Shown one piece after another: positions 7,819 through 16,829 of a DNA stretch of 42,027 nt (positions are counted from its first letter, which is position 1; the number at the start of each line of letters is the position of its first letter). The stretch spans positions 1-42,027 of the forward strand of contig CALMYO010000148.1 of the NCBI GenBank assembly GCA_937873685.1, written 5' to 3'. The DNA comes from an uncultured Paracoccaceae bacterium. Lineage in GTDB: Bacteria; Pseudomonadota; Alphaproteobacteria; Rhizobiales; Rhizobiaceae. Made by a program: the position numbers and the translations under genes. The notes under the pieces are model-generated. The model made no database searches and was not told where the DNA came from. It was given only the letters and a program-made list of their open reading frames with translations.

Positions 7819-8769
7819 TTACTCGAAAACGATCGTCGCCACGGTCGCGCGATGGTCGGCCGGCCAGGGGTCGACCACGACATCGGCCTGCGGGACCTGC
7901 TCACCGTAAACCGCCGCGCTTTCGACCTTCAGCCCCGGCGCGCGCGCAAAGGCGAAGTCGATGCGGTCCTGATGGTCTTCCGGATCCTTCGGATCGCCCC
8001 ATGGCGTCCATGTGAAGGCTGGCTTGGCCACGACATCGGGATTGGCGGCGCGATAGGTGTCGGTGAAGCCCCAGGACTGGATCGTCGCCGTCGTCGGCCA
8101 TTCCACCGCAAGCGGCTGAAGCTTGGCGTCGACGGCGGCCTGCGTCCAGTCGAGCGCGGACGGTTCGTTGAAATCGCCGAAGATGAAGGCCGGCGCATCG
8201 CCCGCGGCCTCAAGATCGGCCTTGAGCAGATCCAGTGCCGGGCCGCGCGCGGCGGTCGCAGCCGCGACAGCTTCCTCGGCCGTTTTCAGATAGGGTGCCG
8301 GGCCGTATTCGATGTTGAGCAGCTGGTACGGCTGGTAGGGAAAATCGGTCAGGTGGATATTGAAGGCAAAGACCTTGCGGCCGTCGACATCGATCTCGAC
8401 GCCGAGATCGTTCTTTGTCGCCGGACCTATAGGGTAGCGGCTGAGAATGGCGTTCGCCCACAGCGCCGGGTTCTCTGCAGTCTGGTCGTAGAAGTGGAAG
8501 CCAAGCTGTTCGGCAATGGCCTTCGCCACGCTGTCGCCGCGCGGCTTGCAGTTGTCGGCGTCGCATGGATCGCCTTCGAGGCGGGTCCCCCGGGTGGCCG
8601 TGGTGTCTGCATTGGCCCTCCTGGTGACCGCAACAGTCTCGTCGACTGGCTTGTTGTCGTTGGCGCCGCCGCCATAGACGTTGAAGCTCATGATGGTGAG
8701 CCTGGTTTCGGCCAGCGCCGGGCCGGCAAGCAGGGTGGACGCAAGCAGGGCAAGTACGGATGCGCGCAT
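7819..8769 (-). CDS. Exported endonuclease/exonuclease/phosphatase (EEP) family protein
   Basis: 316 residues with a signal peptide (residues 1-20, ending GPALA), so exported. The EEP fold is supported by MSFNVYGGG near residue 27, AILSRYPIG, FNIHLTDFP, FGDFNEPSALD, QDRIDFAFA and the terminal PADHRATVATIVF. These hold most catalytic Asn, Asp and His residues of metal-dependent phosphoesterases. One element looks missing. Where the family usually has a metal-binding Glu in an LQE/IQE motif after 'NAD', this protein reads ADTTATRGTRLEG (residues 55-65). Either the protein is inactive or altered, or this patch (8587-8604) contains errors. An AGGAGG-like site (GGAGG) precedes the ATG at 8769. Confidence 0.85.
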   Translation of the reverse strand: MRASVLALLASTLLAGPALAETRLTIMSFNVYGGGANDNKPVDETVAVTRRANADTTATRGTRLEGDPCDADNCKPRGDSVAKAIAEQLGFHFYDQTAENPALWANAILSRYPIGPATKNDLGVEIDVDGRKVFAFNIHLTDFPYQPYQLLNIEYGPAPYLKTAEEAVAAATAARGPALDLLKADLEAAGDAPAFIFGDFNEPSALDWTQAAVDAKLQPLAVEWPTTATIQSWGFTDTYRAANPDVVAKPAFTWTPWGDPKDPEDHQDRIDFAFARAPGLKVESAAVYGEQVPQADVVVDPWPADHRATVATIVFE

Positions 8770-8881
8770 GGGAACCTCCAAGGATGCGACGGCAATGGTC
8801 TGCCGCGCCCATGTGAGAATTGCATGACAGCGGTCGCCGCGCCACGGGAGGTACAAGGAATTTTCAGGAACCAATCGCTGT

Positions 8882-9106
8882 TCACCAATGCGGCGGCGGC
8901 GCATTGCCCGGCCGGTCCTGCACCGCCTCCTCGACGGCGAGAAAACGCTCGGTCAGGAGGTCGACCTTGCGCCGCAGCGTGTCGATCACGCGGGCCTGCG
9001 CGGTGACGACTTCGTTCAATTCCTCGATTGTCCGCGCTTGGTGGGCGACATGGGTTTCCAGCACCTCGATGCGGGCGCGCAGATCGCTTTCGTGTTCGCC
9101 TGTCAT
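8882..9106 (-). CDS. slyX: SlyX family small coiled-coil protein
   Basis: 74 residues. SlyX proteins are short, mostly helical coiled-coil proteins of unknown biochemical role. The heptad pattern runs through DLRARIEVLETHVAHQARTI and on through LNEVVTAQARVIDTLRRKVDLL. The C-terminus ends in the family-typical proline-rich PGNAPPPHW. The ATG at 9106 overlaps the stop of the upstream thioesterase gene (ATGA), so the pair is translated together. Confidence 0.88.
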   Translation of the reverse strand: MTGEHESDLRARIEVLETHVAHQARTIEELNEVVTAQARVIDTLRRKVDLLTERFLAVEEAVQDRPGNAPPPHW

Positions 9107-9537
9107 GCCGCAATTCCTTCCAGCTCCGCCCGGAGCGCGGGGTTCAGCGGCTTCGGTTTGCGGCTGAGCCGGTCGACATAGACATGCACAAAGAACCCCT
9201 CCGCTGCAGCGGTCTCGTCTTCGTTGCGGAACAGGCCGATCTCGTAACGCACGGAAGACGTCCCCATATGCGCGACGCGCAACCCCGCATGGACAATGTC
9301 GGGAAACGCCATTTCGGAAAAGTAGCGGCAGCCGGTCTCGACCACCAGCCCGACCTGGTCGCCGGCAGCAAAGTCGAGCACGCCTTTCTCCATCAGCCAG
9401 CCGTTCACCGCCGTGTCGAACAGCGAATAGTGCACGACATTGTTCATGTGGCCGTAGACGTCGTTATCCATCCAGCGCGTCGGCAGGATGCGGAAGGCGC
9501 GCCAGGCGCTGCGCGCGGAAGGCTCTGGTCTTGTCAT
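9103..9537 (-). CDS. Acyl-CoA thioesterase, hotdog fold (4HBT family)
   Basis: 144 residues. The protein has a single hotdog domain with the thioesterase signature MDNDVYGHMNNVVHYSLFDT near the N-terminus. The Asp and the following GHMNN resemble the catalytic segment of 4-hydroxybenzoyl-CoA-type thioesterases. The later stretch HAGLRVAHMGTSSVRYEIGLF forms the long helix/strand region. It hydrolyses an acyl-CoA to free acid and CoA in the cytoplasm; the acyl group is unknown. I placed the start at 9537 so that the protein begins MTRPEPSARS; an earlier in-frame start adds 17 residues without support. slyX overlaps its stop by four bases. Confidence 0.85.
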   Translation of the reverse strand: MTRPEPSARSAWRAFRILPTRWMDNDVYGHMNNVVHYSLFDTAVNGWLMEKGVLDFAAGDQVGLVVETGCRYFSEMAFPDIVHAGLRVAHMGTSSVRYEIGLFRNEDETAAAEGFFVHVYVDRLSRKPKPLNPALRAELEGIAA

Positions 9538-9672
9538 GGCAGGCTGGTTCCCGTTTTGCGGTCGCGATCGAACCGGGTCCGCGCGCAAGAATCAAGCAAC
9601 AACTATTGCGCTGTGCGTGTATCGCATTGATCTTGTTTCTCCGCACCCTTATCAACCGGCGCGGGGGTGGCC

Positions 9673-10440
9673 ATGGACAACGAACTCTTTTGCGTGACGG
9701 GGATGACGGCGCTGGTGACCGGCGCCTCCTCCGGGCTTGGCCGGCACATGGCCGAAACGCTGGCCACGCACGGGGCCAATGTTGTTGCGGTGGCGCGGCG
9801 CAGCGGCGATTTCTTCCGGTTGGCCAAGCCGCAACCGGTGGGGCGCGGCCGTCTGCTGCTGCTGGAATGCGACGTGACCCATCGTGACGAGGTGCTGGAC
9901 GTATTCAATGAGGCGGAGCGCGAATTCGGTACTGTTGCTGTGGTGGTCAACAACGCCGGCGCGGGACATTTCGGCCGCGCGGCCGAACTCGCCATGGATG
10001 AATGGCGCTACCTGATGGCCGTCAATCTCGACGCGGCGTTCTTTGTCGCGCAGGAGGCAGCGCGGCGGATGGTCAAGAACGGCTTGCCCGGCTCGATAGT
10101 CAACATCTCGTCGATTCTTGCGCGCGACCCGCAGAACGGCGCTGCCGCCTATGCGGTCTCGAAGGCCGCGCTCGACCAGATGACGCGTTCGCTCGCGCTC
10201 GAATGGGGGCGTCACGGCGTGCGCGTCAACGCGATCGCTCCCGGCTGGTTCCCGACCCCGATGACGCAGAAGCAACTCGACCTCGGCCTGGGCGCGATCC
10301 TGAAGCGCAAGAACCCGATGCGGCGTCTGGGAGAGGCGGCCGATCTCGACGGCGTGCTGCTGTTACTGGCAAGCGCCGCAGGGCGCTACATCAACGGGGC
10401 GATCATTCCCGTCGATGGCGGACAGAGCCTCTCCGGGTGA
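9673..10440 (+). CDS. Short-chain dehydrogenase/reductase (SDR)
   Basis: 255 residues, a classical SDR that uses NAD(P)H to reduce a carbonyl or oxidise an alcohol. The cofactor motif TGASSGLGRHMAE, the NNAGAG motif, the catalytic serine region IVNISSILA and the YAVSK active-site motif are all present. The C-terminus carries NGAIIPVDGGQSLSG, typical of the FabG-like branch. It starts at ATG 9673; a GTG two codons earlier (9667) is also possible. There is no strong Shine-Dalgarno sequence. It is divergent from the thioesterase gene and followed by 235 bases without a convincing gene. The substrate is unknown. Confidence 0.88.
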   Translation: MDNELFCVTGMTALVTGASSGLGRHMAETLATHGANVVAVARRSGDFFRLAKPQPVGRGRLLLLECDVTHRDEVLDVFNEAEREFGTVAVVVNNAGAGHFGRAAELAMDEWRYLMAVNLDAAFFVAQEAARRMVKNGLPGSIVNISSILARDPQNGAAAYAVSKAALDQMTRSLALEWGRHGVRVNAIAPGWFPTPMTQKQLDLGLGAILKRKNPMRRLGEAADLDGVLLLLASAAGRYINGAIIPVDGGQSLSG

Positions 10441-10675
10441 TTCTGCCTCAATGGTGCGCAATCGGTCCAGAACGGCCGCGAAACGATCGAACGCCCGGGG
10501 CCGGAAACGCGCAGTTTCCTTGTGCGGCGCATGGCGCCACTTGCCGATCATTTCGCCTGTGCGCTGCACAATGGAAATGAGTTGACCTGCCGGGCGCGCG
10601 ACCCACAATTCACACCATGAAAACAAATGTTCACGCCCAATTGGGCCAGCGCGAAACGCACCGGGAGATCCTTCG

Positions 10676-13600
10676 ATGACGCTTCACGACGTTTCGCTGC
10701 ACGACAAGTTCGATCTTTCGAAGGAACGCGTGTTCCTGACCGGATCGCAGGCAATCGTGCGGATGTTGCTGATGCAACACGAACTGGACCGTCGCGCCGG
10801 GCTCGACACCGCGGGTTTCATTTCCGGCTATCGCGGCTCGCCGCTCGGCGGGCTCGACCAGCAATTCTGGTCGGCTAGGCGCGACCTCAAGGCAGCCAAC
10901 ATCGTCTTCCAGCCGGGCGTCAACGAGGAACTGGCGGCGACCGCCTGCTGGGGTTCTCAGCAGACCGAACTAACCGGTGAGGGCAGGCACGACGGCGTGT
11001 TCGCACTCTGGTACGGCAAGGGCCCCGGCGTCGACCGCTCCGGCGACGTGTTCCGGCACGCCAATCTCGCCGGGACATCGAAGCATGGCGGCGTGCTGGC
11101 GCTGATGGGCGACGATCACACGGCGGAATCCTCGACCGTTGCGCATGCAACCGAGTTCCTTTTCGTCGACACGATGATCCCGATCTTCAACCCGGCCGGC
11201 GTCGAGGAATTGATCGAGTACGGGCTCTACGGCTATGCGCTGTCGCGCTTCGCGGGCACCTGGGCGGCGCTGAAATGCGTCAAGGACAACATCGAATCGA
11301 CCGCGTCGGTGAATGTGGCGCTCGATCGCCTGAACGTCGTGCTGCCGCAGTTCGACGTGCCTGCGGGCGGCGTCAACATCCGCCACGAGATTGCGATGCT
11401 CGACCAGGAGCGGCGGCTGCACGAGGTCAAGCGCGCCGCCGCTGCTGCGTTCATTCGCGCCAACAGGCTGAACCGCATCGTGTTTTCCGGCGGGCGCAAC
11501 CCGAAGCTCGGCGTCATCACGGTCGGCAAGAGCTATCTCGACGTTCGTCAGGCGCTCGACGATCTAGGCATCGACGAGGCGCGGGCCAATGCGATCGGCA
11601 TCCGCCTGTTCAAGGTGGCGTGTCCGTGGCCGCTCGACCTTGAGCACCTGCGGGAGTTCGCCGACGGGCTGCAGTCGATCATCGTCGTGGAGGAAAAGCG
11701 CTCGCTGATCGAGGTGCAGGTGCGCGAGGCGCTGTTTGGGGCCGCGATGCAGCCGACCATCGTCGGCAAGAAGGACGAACGTGGCGACTGGCTTTTCCCG
11801 GCCTTCGGCGCGCTCGATCCGAACGACATCGCGATCGCGGTCGGGGAGCGTGTGCTGAGTTCGATCGGCCATGCCGCCGACATCGCCGCGCGCGTGGCAA
11901 ATCTGCGGCAGACGCAGGAAATGCTGGCGCAGACCACGGATGCGGGAAGCCGCATACCCTATTTCTGCTCCGGCTGCCCGCACAACAGTTCCACCAAGGT
12001 GCCGGAAGGCTCGATCGCCGCAGCCGGTATCGGCTGTCATTTCATGGCGCTATGGATGGACCGCAAGACGGTTGGCTTCACCGCAATGGGCGGGGAAGGC
12101 GCGCAATGGGTTGGCCAGGCGCCGTTCTCGAAGCGCGGCCACATCTTCCAGAACCTCGGCGACGGCACCTACAATCACTCCGGATCTCTGGCGATCCGCT
12201 ATGCCCTGTCGACGAACGTCAACATCACCTACAAGATCCTGTACAACGACGCGGTGGCGATGACCGGCGGACAGCCGCACGAGGGCGGGCTCAAGGTCGA
12301 CGAGATTGCCCGGCAGGTGCGCGCCGAGGGCGTCGACCGCATCGCGATCGTCACCGACGAACCCGAGAAATACGCCAGCGGCCAATACGCGTTCCCGGAT
12401 CGCGCCAGCATCGACCATCGCGACGATCTCGACCGCGTGCAACGCGAGTTGCGCGAGATCGAGGGCGTGTCAGTGCTGATCTACGACCAGACCTGCGCGG
12501 CGGAGAAGCGTCGTCGCCGCAAGCGCGGCACGTTCCCCGATCCGGACAGGCGCGTCATCATCAACGAACTGGTCTGCGAGGGCTGCGGCGATTGCGGCGT
12601 ACAGTCGAACTGCGTCTCGATCCAGCCGGTCGACACCGAATTCGGCCGCAAGCGGGCAATCGACCAGTCGAGCTGCAACAAGGATTTCTCCTGCCTGAAG
12701 GGCTTCTGCCCCTCTTTTGTCACGGTGCATGGCGGCAAGCTGCGCAAGGCCGAAGGGATAGCCGGCGATCGCGACCCGCTCGATGGCGTTCCCGATGCGC
12801 CACTTGCCGATCTGTCGCAGGGGTGGGCGGCTGTCGTTGACGGCGTCGGCGGCACCGGCGTCGTCACCATCGGGGCCATCCTCGGCATGGCGGCGCATCT
12901 GGAGGGCAGGGGCTGCGGCATGATCGACAGGGCCGGCCTTGCCCAGAGGGGCGGGGCGGTGTTCAGCCACGTGCGCATCGCGCCGACGCCCGCCGACATC
13001 AGCGCCATCCGCGTTTCGGCCGGAAAGGCCGATCTGGTGCTCGGCTGCGATCTGGTCGTCTCCGGCGCCGCCAAGGTGCTGGCGAGCGTGCGCGAGGGCA
13101 AGACCCTGTTCCTCGCCAACACCGCCGAGGTGATGCCGGGCGACTTTGCCCGCAATGCCGATTTCTCTTTGCCGGCAGAGCGGATCAAGCGGGCGATCCG
13201 CAAGGCCGCGGGCGACGAGCGGACCGTGTTCTTCGATGCGACGCGGGCGGCGAACGCTCTCTTTGCCAATGCGATCGCCACCAACATGTTCATGCTCGGC
13301 ATGGCGGCGCAGAAGGGCGGGCTTCCCGTTTCGCCGCAGGCTATCGAGCAGGCGATCCGCCTCAATGGCGCCTCGGTCGACATGAACATCGCCGCCTTCC
13401 GCTGGGGACGGCGCGCCGGCCACGATCCGCAGGCGGTGACGGCCTTGCTCGACACTGCGCGGGCGGCAAGCCGTCCGGCGCAGGCGCAAGGCATCGACGA
13501 GATCATCGCGGTGCGTGAGCGCTTTCTCACGTCCTACCAGGACGCCGCCTATGCGAAACGCTATCGCGACCGGGTGGAGCGCATGCGTGCTGCCGAGATC

Positions 13601-14143
13601 GCTGCAAAAGGAACGGCGGGCGAAGCGACGGAGGCCGTGGCGCGCAACCTGTTCAAGCTGATGGCGATCAAGGACGAATACGAGGTGGCGCGCCTCTTTA
13701 CCGATGGCAGCTTCAAGCGGCAGGTGGAGGCGACCTTCTCGGCGCATGACCGGATCGAGTATCACATGGCGCCGCCGCTGCTTGGCCGGCGCGACGCCAA
13801 CGGACACCCGGTCAAATCCCGGTTTGGCGCGTGGTTCGGCACTCCGCTTCGCCTGCTTGCCGCCATGCGCGGCTTGCGCGGAGGCATGTTCGACGTTTTC
13901 GGCCTGACCGCGGAGCGCCGCCGCGAGCGCGAGGTTCTGGCGCTTTACGAGGCCGATGTCGATGCTGTTTCGTCCGGCGAGAAGGGCGGTCCCGCCAACC
14001 TGCAACTTTTGCGCTGGCCCGAGCCTGTTCGTGGCTATGGTCACGTAAGGGAATCGAGCATAGCCAAGGCACTGGCTGCACGAGAAGGACTGTCGCAAAT
14101 CAAGAACAACCTCGATCCTCCGAAGCTTGCCGCCGCAGAGTGA
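10676..14143 (+). CDS. Indolepyruvate ferredoxin oxidoreductase, fused alpha/beta-type polypeptide
   Basis: 1155 residues. The enzyme oxidatively decarboxylates aryl-2-oxo acids (indolepyruvate, phenylpyruvate) to aryl-acetyl-CoA. Domains in order are an N-terminal pyruvate:ferredoxin-type pyrimidine-binding domain (ISGYRGSPLGGLD), a CSGCPHNSST cluster region near residue 430, a thiamine-diphosphate domain (GDGTYNHSGSLAIR and NDAVAMTGGQPHEGG), a cysteine-rich iron-sulfur region (CEGCGDCGVQSNC, then CNKDFSCLKGFC), and a gamma-type domain (GGTGVVTIGAILG). The single-chain form is the one found in aerobic proteobacteria, unlike the two-subunit archaeal enzyme. A GGGAGAT site precedes ATG 10676. 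It stands alone, with a possible terminator 65 bases after its stop. Confidence 0.93.
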   Translation: MTLHDVSLHDKFDLSKERVFLTGSQAIVRMLLMQHELDRRAGLDTAGFISGYRGSPLGGLDQQFWSARRDLKAANIVFQPGVNEELAATACWGSQQTELTGEGRHDGVFALWYGKGPGVDRSGDVFRHANLAGTSKHGGVLALMGDDHTAESSTVAHATEFLFVDTMIPIFNPAGVEELIEYGLYGYALSRFAGTWAALKCVKDNIESTASVNVALDRLNVVLPQFDVPAGGVNIRHEIAMLDQERRLHEVKRAAAAAFIRANRLNRIVFSGGRNPKLGVITVGKSYLDVRQALDDLGIDEARANAIGIRLFKVACPWPLDLEHLREFADGLQSIIVVEEKRSLIEVQVREALFGAAMQPTIVGKKDERGDWLFPAFGALDPNDIAIAVGERVLSSIGHAADIAARVANLRQTQEMLAQTTDAGSRIPYFCSGCPHNSSTKVPEGSIAAAGIGCHFMALWMDRKTVGFTAMGGEGAQWVGQAPFSKRGHIFQNLGDGTYNHSGSLAIRYALSTNVNITYKILYNDAVAMTGGQPHEGGLKVDEIARQVRAEGVDRIAIVTDEPEKYASGQYAFPDRASIDHRDDLDRVQRELREIEGVSVLIYDQTCAAEKRRRRKRGTFPDPDRRVIINELVCEGCGDCGVQSNCVSIQPVDTEFGRKRAIDQSSCNKDFSCLKGFCPSFVTVHGGKLRKAEGIAGDRDPLDGVPDAPLADLSQGWAAVVDGVGGTGVVTIGAILGMAAHLEGRGCGMIDRAGLAQRGGAVFSHVRIAPTPADISAIRVSAGKADLVLGCDLVVSGAAKVLASVREGKTLFLANTAEVMPGDFARNADFSLPAERIKRAIRKAAGDERTVFFDATRAANALFANAIATNMFMLGMAAQKGGLPVSPQAIEQAIRLNGASVDMNIAAFRWGRRAGHDPQAVTALLDTARAASRPAQAQGIDEIIAVRERFLTSYQDAAYAKRYRDRVERMRAAEIAAKGTAGEATEAVARNLFKLMAIKDEYEVARLFTDGSFKRQVEATFSAHDRIEYHMAPPLLGRRDANGHPVKSRFGAWFGTPLRLLAAMRGLRGGMFDVFGLTAERRREREVLALYEADVDAVSSGEKGGPANLQLLRWPEPVRGYGHVRESSIAKALAAREGLSQIKNNLDPPKLAAAE

Positions 14144-14207
14144 ATCCGATTTACTTCGCATTTCAAGTTCGTTGAAGTACACAACCTTTTTCAACTTTCG
14201 GCATCGA

Positions 14208-14238
14208 TTTTTGCACGCAAGGTTGCAAACTTTTTTTT
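14208..14238 (+). terminator. Candidate intrinsic terminator after the indolepyruvate oxidoreductase
   Basis: A weak stem TTTGCA (14210-14215) pairs with TGCAAA (14224-14229) and is followed, after one C, by eight consecutive T (14231-14238). The T tract is striking in such GC-rich DNA. The stem is A/T-rich and short, so termination is only plausible. It could alternatively be part of the promoter region of the GGDEF-EAL gene. Confidence 0.35.
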
Positions 14239-14281
14239 AGCGAATGTCGCGCATTCTGACCGACGGGATTTGGTGGCAGAA

Positions 14282-16612
14282 ATGACGCACAAAGCTGGAC
14301 GCGACACGCTCCGGGAAGAAAACTACGTCGCATTCGTCTCGTCGCTGTTCGATGGCGTGCGTATGCTCGTCATCGGCGCCTTCATGCAGGTTGCTTCCGT
14401 TCTGTGCGCCTGGTGGGATACTGGCCATTCCGGCTATCTTTGGTTATCCGGGGCAATGTTTCTTGCGGTGCTTTGGCGCATTTCCCTCACATATGCATTC
14501 CTGGCAGAGCGCGACCACCTGAAATCGGCGATCCGCGCCCGCTATTGGGAGAAACGCTATACCTATTCGGCGGGCGCCGCGGCGTTCCTGCTTGGCATGT
14601 TCGCGTTCCTGGGCATCAGCATCGCGCCCGGACCATTCGCCACCCTCGGCTCCTGCTTTGCCTCATTTGGCGCCGTGCCGACAATTGTCGGCCGGCTTTA
14701 CGGCTCGCCACGGCTGGTGAAAATCTTGCTTGCCTGTATCCTGGTGCCGATCGCCTCAGGCCTGTTTCTTGACGGCGACGTCACGCATTACCTGTTGGCC
14801 GGGCTCATCATTCCCTATGCCGGACTCGTCGTGAAAATGTCGGGCGAAGTTCGCCAAATGATGAACGCGACGGTCGATCGTCAGCAGGAAATCATCCGTA
14901 TCGCCCACCGCTTCGATCTTGCGCTGAACAACATGACGCAAGGCCTTTTCATGTTCGACGAGAAGAGGCGCATCTCGGTGGCGAACGATCGCGCGCGCGA
15001 ACTGCTGAACATTCAGGACAGCCTTGAACTTGAGGGACGAAACATCATCGCCGTGCTGCGATACGGCGTGTTGAAGGGCACGTATTCCAAAACTGCGGTA
15101 CAAAAGCTGAAGTCCGGCCTCGACGCCATGCGCAACGGCCATGCCCCGCGCAAGACAACAATCGAGCTTGCCGAAGAACGGGTATTCGAGTTCTCGATTG
15201 CCTCCGATGGCGAACACAGCACGGTGCTCACCTTCGAGGATGTAACCGAGCGTCGCAACGCCGAACGCCAGATCACGCAGATGGCGCGTTTCGATTCGCT
15301 GACCGGTCTGCCGAACCGCTCATGGTTCCGCGATGTCGTGCGCGAGCGCCTGCGCGATCTCGACGTCGGCCGGACGTGCCTGCTCATCGTCTTCGATGTC
15401 GACGATTTCAAGCATGTCAACGACACGCTCGGTCATCCGGCGGGTGATTTCCTTCTCTCCGAGATCGGACGGCGGCTACGGGTATTTACCGAGTCCGGGA
15501 TGACGGTGTCCCGCCACGGCGGCGACGAATTCCTGGTTTTCGCCGAGGCGGACCTCGAGAACATTCCCGCCTTCGTTGCCGAACTACGCGCCCAGATCCA
15601 TGGACTCTACCACATATCCGGCCAGGTCATGTATGTTTCGGTTAGCGTGGGTTACGTGGTCTGCGAGGTCGGTGACTTCGACTTGCAGGATCTGCTGGTG
15701 AAGGCCGATCTTGCGCTCTACGAATCGAAGGATGCAGGAAAGGGCGTTTGCACGGCCTACGAGGAATCGCTCGACGAGCGTTACCGCAAGGAACAGAGGC
15801 TCAAACTCGACCTCGCGCGCGCCGTGGAGGAGGGTCAGCTCGAGGTGCTGTACCAGCCGATCATCGACGTGCGCGACCAGCGCATTGTCGCTACCGAGGC
15901 GTTGTCGCGGTGGACGCATCCGGTTCTCGGCGCTGTCAGTCCCTCGCTCTACATCCCGCTTGCAGAACGCATCGGCATCATTACGCGGATTACCGAAGCG
16001 GTGCTTGAGCGCGCATGCGCTGACTGCGCGGCGTGGCCCGAGCACATGACGGTATCGGTCAACATGTCGGCGATCGATTTCCGCAACAACGGTTTGGTCG
16101 AACTCGTGGCCGATTGCCTGCAACGGCATGGGCTGGCGCCGCACCGCCTTGAAATCGAATTGACAGAAACCTCCGTGCTTTCGAACGAAGCGGCCACCGT
16201 GCGCCTTTTGCAGAAGCTGAAGGCGCTCGGGGTACGCATCGCTCTCGATGATTTCGGCACCGGTTACTCCAGTCTCAGCCATCTGCACCGGCTACCCCTG
16301 GACCGGGTCAAGATCGATCGCTCCTTCCTAAACGACATCGACACGCAGAGCTCCTCGCTTGAACTCGTGCGCGGCGTTGCTCGCCTGTCGAAGGAACTGG
16401 GGCTCTCGGTGACTCTGGAGGGCGTAGAAACGCACCAGCATTTCGACATGGCGCGCGAGAGCGGGTCCGTCGACCGGGTCCAGGGCTTCCTGTTCGGGTC
16501 GGCCCTGCCAGCTTCCGGCGTAGCATCCTTAGCGTGCATGCCGCGGTTCGCTATTGCGCGTTCCACCGCCTCCGAGAAGCGCCGCAAAGCCACCGTTGCG
16601 ATCAACGGCTGA
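14282..16612 (+). CDS. Membrane GGDEF-EAL protein (bifunctional cyclic-di-GMP enzyme)
   Basis: 776 residues. About five or six hydrophobic helices span residues 15-190 as a membrane sensor. A PAS-like segment follows (about 205-315, containing NNMTQGLFMFDEKRRISVAN). The GGDEF domain begins at RFDSLTGLPNR, and its active site is RHGGDEF at residues 411-417. The EAL domain starts near 520 with EAL at 539-541. Key EAL residues are all there: NMSAIDF, ELTET, DDFGTGYSS (about 655-663), KIDRSF and EGVET. Both cyclase and phosphodiesterase activities are therefore possible. The inhibitory RxxD site before the GGDEF motif is not seen (TESGMTVSRHGG), suggesting no product inhibition there. I used the ATG at 14282; TTG and GTG lie just upstream. 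The next gene is a putative N-acyl synthase. Confidence 0.9.
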   Translation: MTHKAGRDTLREENYVAFVSSLFDGVRMLVIGAFMQVASVLCAWWDTGHSGYLWLSGAMFLAVLWRISLTYAFLAERDHLKSAIRARYWEKRYTYSAGAAAFLLGMFAFLGISIAPGPFATLGSCFASFGAVPTIVGRLYGSPRLVKILLACILVPIASGLFLDGDVTHYLLAGLIIPYAGLVVKMSGEVRQMMNATVDRQQEIIRIAHRFDLALNNMTQGLFMFDEKRRISVANDRARELLNIQDSLELEGRNIIAVLRYGVLKGTYSKTAVQKLKSGLDAMRNGHAPRKTTIELAEERVFEFSIASDGEHSTVLTFEDVTERRNAERQITQMARFDSLTGLPNRSWFRDVVRERLRDLDVGRTCLLIVFDVDDFKHVNDTLGHPAGDFLLSEIGRRLRVFTESGMTVSRHGGDEFLVFAEADLENIPAFVAELRAQIHGLYHISGQVMYVSVSVGYVVCEVGDFDLQDLLVKADLALYESKDAGKGVCTAYEESLDERYRKEQRLKLDLARAVEEGQLEVLYQPIIDVRDQRIVATEALSRWTHPVLGAVSPSLYIPLAERIGIITRITEAVLERACADCAAWPEHMTVSVNMSAIDFRNNGLVELVADCLQRHGLAPHRLEIELTETSVLSNEAATVRLLQKLKALGVRIALDDFGTGYSSLSHLHRLPLDRVKIDRSFLNDIDTQSSSLELVRGVARLSKELGLSVTLEGVETHQHFDMARESGSVDRVQGFLFGSALPASGVASLACMPRFAIARSTASEKRRKATVAING

Positions 16613-16656
16613 CAAAACTGCGACCGGCGGTGGACAAAACGCCGCTTCCGTAAAGT

Positions 16657-16680
16657 CAGCACCGGCGCTCGCCGGCGCTG
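16657..16680. other. GC-rich hairpin after the GGDEF-EAL gene
   Basis: CAGC-A-CCGGC (16657-16666) can pair with GCCGG-C-GCTG (16671-16680) around the loop GCTC, with one A/C mismatch. It lies 44 bases past the GGDEF-EAL stop and could act as a Rho-independent-like stop or an mRNA 3' end. There is no T tract, so I do not call it a terminator. Confidence 0.4.
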
Positions 16681-16829
16681 CTTACACTCGCTGAAGCGTT
16701 CGCAAACAATCGCTTGGCAACCAGGGACGCTGTCAGCGCCGCAACGCCCGCGTTAACGAAAAAACGCTTTACTGAATTAGCAAATTGTTTACCTTCCTCT
16801 CCGTGGTCCGCGCAACCGGGGAGTGCGTA

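Noticed and set aside
10363..10626. Minus-strand 87-codon frame in the gap before the indolepyruvate oxidoreductase
   Set aside because: Part of it overlaps the end of the SDR gene in antisense, and I see no recognisable motif or clear ribosome-binding site. A small or decayed gene in the remaining 190 bases cannot be excluded, but it is not supported.
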